DNA of 64,000 bases, taken from the NCBI GenBank assembly GCA_020747065.1, contig JAGMVK010000017.1, positions 992,001 through 1,056,000 of the forward strand, read 5' to 3'. The notes below the pieces were generated by a model. That model was not told the origin of the DNA and did no database searches. It saw nothing but the letters and a program-made list of their open reading frames with translations. Position numbers and translations under genes: made by a program. This DNA is from Cadophora sp. MPI-SDFR-AT-0126 (Eukaryota; Ascomycota; Leotiomycetes; Helotiales; Ploettnerulaceae). This document shows, one piece after another, positions 43,997 to 56,437 of this stretch. Within the stretch, counting starts at the first letter, position 1. Each line of letters starts with the position of its first letter.

Positions 43997-46900
43997 TCAT
44001 CTCTTCTTTTTAGGGGTCTCCTCCCAACCATCATTTCGATTTCCTTCATCCAATTGCTGCTTCGGATGCGAACCATCTGGTACTGTCGAGTTGATGTAGT
44101 CAATGAACTTGCCGCTCGTCGCTGCCACTGCTTTCAACGTCCTTGTCGTTAGTCTCGGCTTATCTATTTTGCTGTTCTTGTCGATTCGTCCATCCTCGAT
44201 GAATTGCTGACGCCTTTTCGTGGTGTTGTACGACGCGAGTAATATTGAAGTCTGGAAGAAGTTCCGTATCTGCCTTCCATTCCATCGCCTCCCTTCTGCA
44301 TATTCCTCTTCCGCAAACTCCATGATCTCATCTTCGTCATCGTAGTCGATGTTTATAATGCCGCTAGATCGCACACGTTCGATATGCACGCGCCACACTT
44401 TCATCGTCTTGTCTTTATCGAGCGGTGGATAGTAGAGAAAGAGCTGGATGCGCGAGACAACGGCTTCGTCGAAAGACCCGACGCGGTTGGTGGTTAATAT
44501 AAGGATCCCTGAGTAGTATTCAAGCGTACGAAGGAACACTGATACAAGTGCATTGCGTTTTGCATCATTTTCGCGTGTTTCTCTCTTCGCCAGAAAAACA
44601 TCGGCTTCATCCAACAAAACGACACAATTCCATTGTTGGGCTCTGCGGAAGTGGCCGTTATCACCTGTGAGCTTCTTCTCGACTTCTTCTGGGTCAAGAC
44701 CGATATTGGCGCATGTAATTGGGTAGAGGGGCCGGCCAGTATATGCTGCTACACACTCAGCAGTAGAAGTCTTACCCACGCCTGGAACTCCGTGCAGGAG
44801 GATGACAAGGCCTACGGGGGAGAAATGCTAATTAGCTTGGGAGTACGTGACTAACTTTACTCTTCTGGTCGTTACATGATCATGAACAGAAGGAGGGAGA
44901 ATTGAGATGGAAACACTATACCTTCACCCTTTCCCTCAATTAAATCAACTTGCACCTTGGCTTCCTCGTCGATGCTGCCACGCGGCCTCCTCGTACTTCT
45001 ATGCGTTCTTACAAGTGCTTCTACAAGCTCACTATGACCCTCGGGAAGCACCAAATCTTCGAAACCACTCTGTTTCTTTAAGTCCTTCAAACTTTTGCTA
45101 AGGTCTCCGTCGAGGTCTTTCACTAAATCAACATAAAGACCGAATTCATCGCGTTCTCGGAGCACGAAAGCGTTGACAACGGCAGGAAGTAGCATGAGAT
45201 GGTCATCCGTGAGGTCGTTATTACCGGCATATCGCTTGCTAAGCAAAAACTGGTCTTCCTTGTACCGAACAGCTCGGTCATGGTCTACAACACTGTCGTC
45301 GAAGATGTCGTCGCACCCATAACACGGTTCATGAAGAGCACACCCTTCAGCAACTTCTTCGCTGTTTCTTACGATTTCGTAAAAGATTCCAATTGATTCG
45401 TTATCTTCCTCCAATTCGAAGTCTATGATTATCTCGCTATTCAACTGGTAATACTGTGAGTAGTCTTCAAGTCTATAAAGGAATCATCACTAACGTATTC
45501 TGGCTCCTCCACGCCTGAAGGGCCGCAGTATCGTTTGTGGGAGAACGGAGTCAGTTCGCGATGGCGTCTTCCTCTCGTGACCAGGTTTGCCATCGCACCT
45601 TCAGGCTCGTCGAGAAACCGTATAGGGAAAGCGGAAGCGGATGGGTGCGAGTTGTAATCTTGGCTGTATAACATTTTAAGCTCAGTAACTGGACGCTTGC
45701 CCTCGTACCGTGGGATTTTAATAGTCTGGTGAATGGGACCAAGCCACTTTTTGTCGAAATCGATGTAATAACAGTCAATCCTAAATGGTGTAGTGCTGGG
45801 CATTTTCTTGAAGTTCCCATGGTCCTGCATTATTGGACGCCCACCAGAGGTATAAAAGACTTTGTACGCCTGCCGTTGGTGAGGGGACCCTGATGTTATA
45901 AGCAAATCACCAGGGTTGAACAGATGCCACAGGTCCTCAAAGGCAATCTCTCTTATGGTACTCTCCTCCAATCCTCGACGAAGCTCAAAGACGTGCTTTA
46001 GGTCGTTATCAATGAATTGAACAAAGCATTTGAGATGGCCCACGGTGTTGGTGAGACATTGAACTTCGAGCCCTTCATTGATGTGGATTCTGTCGCATAC
46101 TTCGCACTTCTGTGAACCAGAAGAGTCTCCTTCCTTTACACAGATTTCGAATTCTTGTCCGACTTGAGTCGATTCGTTTCCGGTCACAACTGTAGCCTCT
46201 TGGTGCTGCTCATTCTCTTTGATGGCAACTTTATTGTGTTTCTCTGCGGCTCGCTTTTCCAGATCATAGAATCGTTTCTTAATACCCTCATGATTGGTCA
46301 TTATGAGTTTCCAAGGCGGCTGCATCACCTTGTCATCTTCCTCTATATCATAGCCGGTGACTTTGTTGAGCTGAATGCGAATGAGCTCGGAATTTATAGC
46401 GACTCGCACTGGCACTCCTAAGTCTTCCTGAGAGTCCGTGGTGCTAGAATTCGAAGGCAGCAAAGAATCGGAAAGCTTTTGAAACGGTCTTGGTTCAGAT
46501 GCTGCTTTCATCTTCACTGCAACGTCGAGGACGCACTTTCCGCGTTTGTTATTGTCCGTGTTGTCCAACCACTTCTCAAATGGCACTCTGTGGATCTGTA
46601 TAAGGAGATGATCCTCAGGCGGGATCACCTTGTCCGAAACGTTAGTTGGGGCCGGTGACAGCCCCTCCTGTTCGTGATGATCTAGAGACATCCCTTCAAC
46701 CAACCTGAGCGCGGGCTGAGGTTTTTCAGACAAATGTGCTACTGGTGGGGACGCTTGTGCAAGTGACTCTAGGCTGTTCCCAAATGATATGGTCGAAGAT
46801 TGGCCGTGAGAAGTGTGCATTTGATCAGTGCGCTTTCTGTGCAGCTCCTCGGTATGTTTCTTGAGGAACTCTAGTTCGTAGTCCGGGACAAATCTAGCAA

Positions 46901-47194
46901 TCACTATGAATTCTTGATCCTGTCGAGATTTAGAGTAAGAACGTGCAATTATACGTGATCTCTTACCATGTCAACGTAGTGATCGATATGATAAGTTCTC
47001 AACGTCTCGAGCGAGACACAATCTCGACGAACTCTGAGATGAGATGGATCCAACGGGGTAAGTATCGTGCCATCATTTTCGCTGGATCTCGTTTGCTCGT
47101 CTGTCGGTTCCTCAACAGACAAAGCTTCGGGACTTTGCCCTCTTTTCTCGAGTTGTTTAATATCAGTTATCAGGGCAGAAGATGAAGAAGCCAT
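43997..47194 (-). CDS. AAA+ ATPase with N-terminal DUF7025 region
   Basis: Four exons: 47194-46967, 46919-45495, 45453-44922 and 44811-43997 (exactly 3000 bases, 999 residues). The N-terminus is disordered. A DUF7025-type region holds CEVCDRIHINEGLEVQC, LKHVFELRRGLEE and FEDLWHLFNPGDLLI. A linker follows with FVLRERDEFGLYVDLVKD, then an AAA core. Walker A is GVPGVGKT (residues 736-743) and Walker B is VVLLDEADVFL (about 793-803). Sensor-1-like LILTTNRVGSFDEAV and arginine-finger region RIQLFLYYPPL follow. The second intron is only 41 bases, but its removal restores frame. These ATPases are common and variable in moulds and of unknown substrate. ATG 47194 was chosen over an upstream in-frame TTG. 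It is divergent from the STAND-like gene. Confidence 0.9.
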
Positions 47195-47863
47195 CTTGCT
47201 CTCTTTGCTGACTTTCAAGGTGGAATCGGCTGGGCTGATTATTTCGCTCAAATGTGTAGGATTTCAATGGCGAGTATTCGCATAGGACATTGAAAGGTAG
47301 ATCCGCGCAAAGTTGCCGCCACAACTAGGCTATTCGAGCAAATTTTCTGGAAAAATGCTGATAATTTGCAATAGGGCCTTAGCCAAATCAAACAGACGGA
47401 TTCGGACCTCCTAAAGTTTGCCGGCTTGCAGTTTAAGAAGAGTAAGTCGTAATTCGTAATTGTAAAACGGCCGGCGACACAATATCAATAGATGAAACGA
47501 GAACCAGTAGAGGGTGGGGGCTCCAGATCAGCTGGGAGGTTCATTCAATCATGGACAGTAAAGAGTTGAGCGACTATTTTTGGTGAGTACGCCACGTAGG
47601 ACCATGCGAAAGCGTAGGGTGTGGGACAGAGTTGCAATTTGCGTTGTGTTCCAATTGCAACCTGCATCTGAGCGGTAGAAGAAGTGCTCGATACCCAATG
47701 AAAGTCGGCTAGGCAGGCTGTGCCAGGGCTGCAAATTACTGTCCTCACCCGTTAAATAGTGAGGCTTGCGAAAAGGGGGCAGTGTCAGGCTGCAGATTAA
47801 CGCCTTCACCAGTTCAATAGCGAGGCTCGTGAAAAAGGGCAGTGCTTCCTTTGCCGCCCCCAA
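47195..47863. promoter_or_regulatory. Shared 5' region of the AAA ATPase and STAND-like genes
   Basis: This 0.67 kb region lies between two divergently read accessory genes. It contains an imperfect tandem duplication (47724-47844). An alternative upstream ATG at 47551 is followed by a GTGAGTACG donor-like site, but its phase does not fit the downstream exon. Confidence 0.5.
47724..47844. repeat. Imperfect tandem duplication, about 60 bp x 2
   Basis: Unit 1 (47724-47785) and unit 2 (47786-47844) share CAGG-CTGCA-ATTA at the left, AATAG-GAGGCT in the middle and GAAAA-GGGCAGTG at the right. A few substitutions and small gaps differ between them. The copy nearer the gene ends about 20 bases before the proposed start codon of the STAND-like gene. 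Confidence 0.8.
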
Positions 47864-50169
47864 ATGTCACCACAAGGTCATCTAGTTGTGGAGGGCGATG
47901 AGAATATTCCTAAAAAACTTTAATTCAATCTTTCAGAACTGAAGCAGGTTCTTCATCACATCCATCTATGTTTTTCCCTGCCGAAATGGCCAAAACAGTT
48001 GAAAAATCAAATTGTGCAGGATACGCGCCAAAGACGGCCAGTGTGTAATGCGATTTCCAATCCCCGTGCTTTAGATGGGAGTGAGAAGGCTACACTCGAC
48101 AGTATCGATGATGATTTTCTTGTTGACGCATCAACGTCTGTTGACCTTTTTCAATATGCAAATAACACAATGTAAGTGACATGGACCACTGCGGCCCCTC
48201 CTCGAATAGCTGACTTCGGTAGCGATTTTTTGAACGACGAGGCTGAAGAGGAGGCCAAACTTTTTGCTGAAGCGCTCAAAGCCTACGACGCAGAAGTCCC
48301 CAAGAAGTATAAGACAGGCGTCGACATTGATCAACCACACTCTATTGGCGACGTTATAAAGCAAATTGATTCTGGCGTGAAAGAATACAAAAATGAAGCT
48401 GAGAAGACTGCATGGGAAGCACTTCGCAAAGGTTTTTGGAAACTGGGTGAAAATAAAGATGGGCTGGAAAGTTGGCTGAAGCTTCTTCCATCATCATCGA
48501 CCTATGGCTCGCTCTTTTGTGGTAGTCTCAAGCTAATAATCAATGTAGGCTAATATTTCCAATTCTGTAATAGCGCCAGCTAATGAAGTCCTAGGCAGCT
48601 GGAAGACTTGCGGATGTCAGAAGTGAGGCATTCAAAGCGTTAGCTGACATCCCTTTCCATCTCGAAAGTACCAAGGAAACCGTAAATACATTCAACAAGT
48701 CTGAATCATTAAGAAAATGCGGAGTCAAACTATACACAGTAACTCTGCAAGCACTCAGGCATATCTTGGAATGGTTCAAGAAGAAAGCTATTGGTTGGTG
48801 ACCATTTTGCTCCCCTAAACTCCACCTGGCTGACCAAAAACACAGGCAAAACTCTTGCAGCCTTTTTGAAGCAAGGTTTATACCAGAAAGAGCTCGTGGA
48901 GAAAATCAAGGAAATCGAGCGCATCTCCACCCGCTTCAAGCACATTTCGATGGGCTGTATGCAGCGAGAAGTTGTCGAAACTCGTAAAGCGGTCACTTGT
49001 CTCACCATGACAACTAACAAAAACCATAACACAATCAAGAATACAATTGAGCAAACTCATCAAACCTTGGAGGAACTTAAACTTGGCGATTCAAAACAGC
49101 ATGAAACCACTCAACGGATGCTCGGTAGCGAATTGGCGACTTGGAAGACACAGTATCTGGACCTCAACCGAAAGACCGCTGGTGTCTTGAACGATTGTAA
49201 GGTACTGCTAGAGAATATACACGACAGCCTTCTCCTTTCTATCCGGAACCCGGAAACGATGCCAAATCCTCAGATCGACTATCAACAACAATGTGTTGTT
49301 ATTTCAAAAGACCAACCTCAGTATATTAGTGATACAGAAGTCCAAAAGGGTTAGTTGGTCATTCTACTCGAAGCCACAGCTAATATCCCTCAGATTTATA
49401 TTCATCAAAAATCCTCTCCGCCCTCGCCGATGACAACGACATCTGCGAAACGGACCTATACCAAAGCCTCCGCGCACTCGGTACCCTGACTCGCTCCGAG
49501 CAAGACTGCACAATATGGGTCATGAAATCATCTGCACTAAGCTCCTGGCTGCTCAGAACCTGCTCTGCAACCCTCTTCATCAACGGCTCCTGTTCTTCGA
49601 CTCGAGCCTGCTCACCTGTAACTATCGTTTGTGCGTGCCTAATCGAATCTCTAAAGTCTCAAGTCAACGGGAATTTCATTCCCCTTCAATTTTTTTGCGG
49701 ACAGCATTTGTCCTCTGCAACAGATTCGTACGCCACTCCCCTCGGACTGATGAACAGCTTGATTGCCCAGCTCCTTTTGCAACACCCCGACTCCAAATCT
49801 TCCGATTGGAACTTGCCTGATTCCTCCCCGAAAACGCTTGAAATCGCACAGCACCTATTCAAGAAATTAGTAGCACAACTCGAAGCAGGTACGATGGTGT
49901 TCTGCATCATTGATGGGATCTCGATTTACGAGGATGCAATGCGTCTTGTGGAGACGAAAGACATAATGCATGGGCTCACAGAACTGGCGAAGAACAAGGA
50001 TGGGATCGGGCCTGTGTTCAAACTCTTGATGACAAGCTCGACGAGGATTAAAAACTTGCCGGAGAAAGTGGCGAAGGATGAGATCTTGAATGTACCGAAA
50101 GTGCTGCGACCACAAACTGGTTTGAGTGTGCTGAGAAATGGAAAAATAAGACAGCGGGAAATGAGCTAA
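47864..50169 (+). CDS. DUF7708 / NACHT-like (STAND-related) protein without P-loop
   Basis: Six exons: 47864-47876, 47937-48171, 48223-48544, 48595-48793, 48846-49349 and 49394-50169 (2049 bases, 682 residues). Phases agree throughout. The third exon is joined through a GTAAGT donor, GCTGAC branch site and GGTAG acceptor, which removes an in-frame TAA. Domains are an N-terminal unknown segment (LKNQIVQDTRQRR), a DUF7708-type region (KTAWEALRKGFWKLGE, then STYGSLFCGSLKLIIN), a coiled coil (near 270-400), and a NACHT-like region. The latter has LFINGSCSSTRACSPVTIVC where a P-loop would lie, FIPLQFFCGQHL, LMNSLIAQLLL and VFCIIDGISIYED (Walker-B-like Asp598). GxxxxGKS is absent, and no repeat domain follows. 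The 13-base first exon with a GTCATC donor is the least certain part. Confidence 0.72.
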
Positions 50170-50675
50170 ACGCTGGCATCGCTGGAAGAGCAATTACTGG
50201 GAAGAATCCCGAAGGAGATATCACGTTGCATAATTACCACGAGCCGTGCACGTACAATTGAAAGGACTCGCGAATTCTGATGAACTCGTGCAATTCTTAC
50301 TCACAAGTTAATTGGTAGGCGAGATCGTATTATACTTGTTTGCAAGTGTAGCCTGTCTGGTGGACAACTTCGTCTTGTGTAAAGCCGGTATCGTGGTAGA
50401 GCAATTATACTGATTGTTTTGGTGTAGGCACGAAGTAGGCGTCAAAAGGTATAATGAGCATGCATTGTGTATGGAGCAAATAAGGGAGCGAAGCTTCCCT
50501 ATCTGCTCCGTATAGAAGAAAGGTTGGGAGTATGAGGCTCTGACCACGTGTCTGAGCATTGCGAGATCAGGTTGAACCTTATTCTGACAGTAGGGTACTT
50601 TACGTCTATGATAACCTATTGCTCGATTTATTGAAACAGGCTCGCGCAGACCTTGCGACTCGTTATCGGGTAGAG
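50170..50675. other. Convergent 3' region
   Basis: This region lies between two converging stops. No gene is recognised. The sequence just after the + stop (50170-50270) keeps some open reading and could hold a missed 3' exon of the STAND-like gene. Confidence 0.4.
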
Positions 50676-51639
50676 TTACACTTCGCTGTTCAGAAGTGGT
50701 GTTCTTTCGTCCTGACTTTGCCCTAGGGGTCCATTTTGTACCCCGGTCCCGCCGCTTTCCATGTTTCTCTCATCCCTCATACAAGACTTCACATAGTAAA
50801 TTGTCCACACCGCCAGCAACCCAGCTAGAGGGAATGGTCCTGCCCACCCAACAGCATACACAGCTATAGCTGGCAACTTGAATACCAGAACTGTAAACCA
50901 TGCAGCAAGAGCATAGAACGCCAGACACCAGAAAATACTCAGCGTCTTGATCATGCTCTGAAAGATTGGGCTGCTCTCGTATCGTGCGCCGAAGGCCTCT
51001 CGATATTCAATGCCACCGTTTCCATCCACTGCGACGACATCTTCAACGATGTAGTAAATCGCAGGCCTCACCACACTTCCTGTATCCATACTGCCGAATC
51101 GAAATGGTAATGTGATTTCCAGCGCATTCAGCAGCAATGACAATGCTGTCAGAGTTGCCAGAAAGTACATCAGGACAGGAACTGGCAATGACAAGAGTCT
51201 GATCTGGAGCTCATGGCCGTCATGATCGTTGTCATCTCTGAGCAGGGTTGAACTGATGAGGGACGAGATGATAATCAGAGCTCCAAAGTATCCCCATTGG
51301 AAGACATCTAGTCCGTAGCGGGGTGATTTGAGGGGTCGAAACTCGGGCGAGGGTTGAGTGAGTTTCCATATTCTCTCGATGATTGCTATGACTGTGAAGA
51401 CCCCCAAGACAGCAGTCGGGATGGTCAGGACTACTATATATTAGTATGGGCCCTCAGAGTGTGGGAATTATGCCGAGGAGAAGTGGCTCACCAGCGATTC
51501 GATCCAAGTCTGGAGGGCCATACCATAACCCATAGAACAACCCAAGATTGATGAATATTGGAGGAATGATTATGACTGTCCATGCGATGGCTATCGATTT
51601 GTAGCGTGTGTGCAGACTGTAGGGAAGCTCGACCACCAT
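50676..51639 (-). CDS. Multi-spanning membrane protein of unknown function
   Basis: Two exons: 51639-51492 and 51433-50676 (906 bases, 301 residues). Hydrophobic segments include IAWTVIIIPPIFINLGLFYG, VLTIPTAVLGVFTVIAII, WGYFGALIIISSLISSTLL, LPVPVLMYFLATLTALSLLL and two near residues 225-270 (FWCLAFYALAAWFTVLVF, GPFPLAGLLAVWTIYYV). About six transmembrane helices are expected. The short cytosolic tail ends in ERTPLLNSEV. The dileucine-like TPLL could be a vacuolar sorting signal, an inference only. No transporter or enzyme signature is recognised. It resembles other uncharacterised mould membrane proteins. Confidence 0.8.
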
Positions 51640-52186
51640 CTTGAATATAAATAAGATCCCAGGATCTAGGGCACTGGATCATTCCCTCTGTCTGGAGCTG
51701 ACGGATAGAATGCTAATCAAGACACCTATGAAGAACCTTAATTTATTCGTCGTGTTAGTTTGTAGATGATTGTTCGAGGTAAAACAAAACAGGTTGACAT
51801 GAGGTGTCGTCAAAACCGGAAGGCTCGGCCCGGTGAAACATGAGCTAACGACATTTCACTGTCTCAGTAGCAAAGAGCACAAACATTTCGAACTTCCACA
51901 TGAGAATCCTCGCATTACTAGACGAGCGAAAGGGACACCAAGAAGCTCTACCACCATTTATCAGGTCAATGTCGACTCGTAGTAAGCTAGAATTTCGATT
52001 CTGCTGCAGTCCCAGACACTGTTTAAGGTCTCCCTAACTTCAGCGAGGACCAGCGACACGTACACAGCAGATGAGAAATTACATAAGAAGAACATGAAGG
52101 TGGAAGACAGTATATTGGTACCGCAGTGTATGCCTGCCTATCTAATACGTAGACTTCCGCGCAGGATAGAGAACATAGTCCCGCAC
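51640..52186. other. Intergenic region
   Basis: This is the 5' flank of the membrane-protein gene and the 3' flank of the decarboxylase. Nothing is recognised. Confidence 0.5.
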
Positions 52187-54285
<2,099 letters not shown>

Positions 54286-55398
54286 AACGAACTGTATATC
54301 TTTGTTGAAAGTCTTGAAGTGGGGGTTTCCGGATGCGGGGTACTTTGGTGGGGTTGTGTTGGGTGCACGATATCCGATTTTACTTTTGATATGTTGCTCA
54401 AGTCGGACGGAGATGTTCCTGGAAAGTTAGATGTATTGTAGAGAAGAAGACTTGTGCGAGAGAGCATGGAGAGCCGGTGCAAGCCGAGGCGGCGGGGTTC
54501 GGCCAAAATAGTGTGTCAATGTTGATTGGGTGGCATAATCTTTCGATGACTAACAGACATGGAGTCTCAGTCTTACGCCCTTAAAATTGAGTGCCGAGTC
54601 ATTCCGGTCAAAGAGTAAAGAGTTTGCTGCTGCAACCAGAGGTTTGTTATTGATGTCACGTGTTGCGAATGGACCCCTGAGCTTACCGAGTCTGTGCTAA
54701 GAAGTCTCTGTACCATGACCGTGACATAGAAGGATCAATTAGGGATATCGGAGAAATCTAGCGGGCCGTTGTTCAACCAGCTTCTGCTTACTGGCCCATC
54801 GAAAATGTCCCACTGCCACGTACTCACAGGCCACAAGCCATCTCGGTTGAGAAGGCCAGGGAGGACATAGTGAGTGTGTAGTCGTAGTTCTGGGACATGT
54901 CTGAAGAATTTGAAGAATAAATGACTCCGGTAATGTCAGATAGGCAGAGCTGAGTACATGTCGCAACTTTATCATCCAAAGACCTTCACAATCAATACTC
55001 GTCTCAGCCTTTTTTCTCACGATGCTGTACAACACCATTGAAAGTTCCTCTTGCGCCTCACAAGAACTCCCCTGACGGCCTATGAGACCATGCGTCTGAC
55101 TGCATTTCCATGGGGATAAAATGGGCCATGCAGCTTTCATCCTGAAAGGTGTGCCATATCCTGGGTGAAATGAAAGGAGCGCTTAGCCGAACTCGTCCTG
55201 ATTGGAGAGTGTAAGCCCATGTCTGGGCATCTCAGTTTCTGGTCCCAACGTCGGATAGCTTACGGTCTCATAAATGTAGGTCGAGTCTGCGATTCCCCTC
55301 GAGTTATCGACTCTTCTGGGCTGTCTTTTTTCTTACCTTTATAAGTTGTAAGTGACAACTAAAGAAAATATGCATTTGGTTGCAGAGTTCAAGCAAAA
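54286..55398. other. Divergent intergenic region
   Basis: This 1.1 kb lies between the decarboxylase and the membrane-protein gene on the other strand. No recognisable coding sequence is present. A short leader with AAGAAAATATGCATTTGG precedes the + start. Confidence 0.5.
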
Positions 55399-56422
55399 AT
55401 GGCCATCAACCTGACAAATGTTTCGCTTAGTGTTGAGAACATCATCAACACTCTGAATCCGGTCGCAGATCGTACCATCGCTAGTGAATGGTACAACGTC
55501 ACCAGAAATACGCCATCCTCTTACGAAAACACGACACTCAATCTAGACTGGTTGAGTTCGTCACTCCCTCTCGAGTACCAAACGGCAGACATCCACAATG
55601 ATCCACAATTTCCTCAACTCCTTCAAGTAGTGCATACGGATTTAGAACGCCAGTTCTCAAACCAAAGCAACGGTGACAACGCGGCATGGTATGCCCACGC
55701 TTTTTGGGCTATAGGATCTGAGTGCATTGGCAAGGAACTCGTCGCAACAGTCTCACTATCTGACCTGGGGTGGTCAACGGATGGACCTGAATGCTCGATT
55801 CCGGCCGGGTTTATCAGCGACCTGAAGGGGCCAAATGCGTTTGAAGATGGAGAAATGGATCTACACTACTACGCGCCATCGGACTCTGAGCCAGTTGCAT
55901 TTTGGAAAGCCTGCTGGACTTCCATTACCCCAATACTAGCGATGAAGCCGCAATCACCTGGTACACAAACCTGTTCTTGACTCGAGACGCATCGGAGCCA
56001 ACAATGCTTTTGAGGGAGTGGTACCGAAAATGCAAAGCCGACATCTGCAAAGCTTCGGGCTTCACTGGAAATCCTGACATAGGAGGAGTCGGTGTAAGTA
56101 CTGTTAGTTCAAGTCTACCTGCATGACTAATGAATCACTAGGTTATGGTCGCATACCTCCTCGAAGCCTGTCTCGTTACCTTTCTGTGGGTTAATCACTT
56201 GGTTTTTCGCTATCGTCCCGTGCAGAAAGCCAATCGATGCTTTTCCACAAAAGTTAGAACGCCAACAGTTCAGGATAAGGTAACAAACCGACAGCGATAC
56301 GCCAAAGTGGTGGATGAAGCTTCCGCATCCTTCCTCGATGGCGCGATGTACTTTCTCCTCGCACTCGGCTTGGCAGCCCTCATCGACATCCAGCCGATGA
56401 CGTCCCGATCGAGAAATTCCTC
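55399..56422 (+). CDS. Membrane protein of unknown function, truncated at poly-G junction
   Basis: The proposed exons are 55399-55808, 55895-56093 and 56142-56422. The first intron is 86 bases (GTTTAT...CCAG) and repairs the frame; without it a -1 frameshift near 55895 is needed. The N-terminal part has several NxT/S sites (NLTNVSL, NVTRNTPSS, YENTTLN), as expected for an extracellular domain. The segment WYRKCKADICKASGFTGNPDIGGVG and the helix VMVAYLLEACLVTFLWVNHL recall an uncharacterised fungal membrane-protein group. A second helix, SFLDGAMYFLLALGLAALID, begins just before a run of 15 G at 56423-56437. Beyond it the frame only reads the antisense of the neighbouring 2EXR gene, so the C-terminus is missing. 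Confidence 0.62.
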
Positions 56423-56437
56423 GGGGGGGGGGGGGGG
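56423..56437 (+). repeat. Homopolymer run of 15 G at a gene-gene junction
   Basis: This is an uninterrupted G15 tract where two converging truncated genes meet. It is unusual in its surroundings. It may mark a rearrangement breakpoint, a slippage tract or an assembly join. Confidence 0.95.

Noticed and set aside
47551..47582. ATG with following GTGAGT donor as first exon of the STAND-like gene
   Set aside because: Its phase would create a stop when joined to the exon at 47937; the 47864-47876 start fits the phase.
47549..47863. Minus-strand frame of 104 codons in the AAA/STAND promoter region
   Set aside because: Part of it is produced by the imperfect tandem repeat and no domain is seen; the interval is better explained as a shared promoter.
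48176..48222. Start of the STAND-like gene at the GTG-led frame near 48176
   Set aside because: There is no ATG in that frame, and upstream sequence in the same frame is clearly protein-like and joins through a good intron.
56270..56437. Extension of the 2EXR frame beyond the poly-G tract
   Set aside because: It is the exact antisense of the converging membrane-protein gene and does not resemble the C-terminus of other 2EXR copies.
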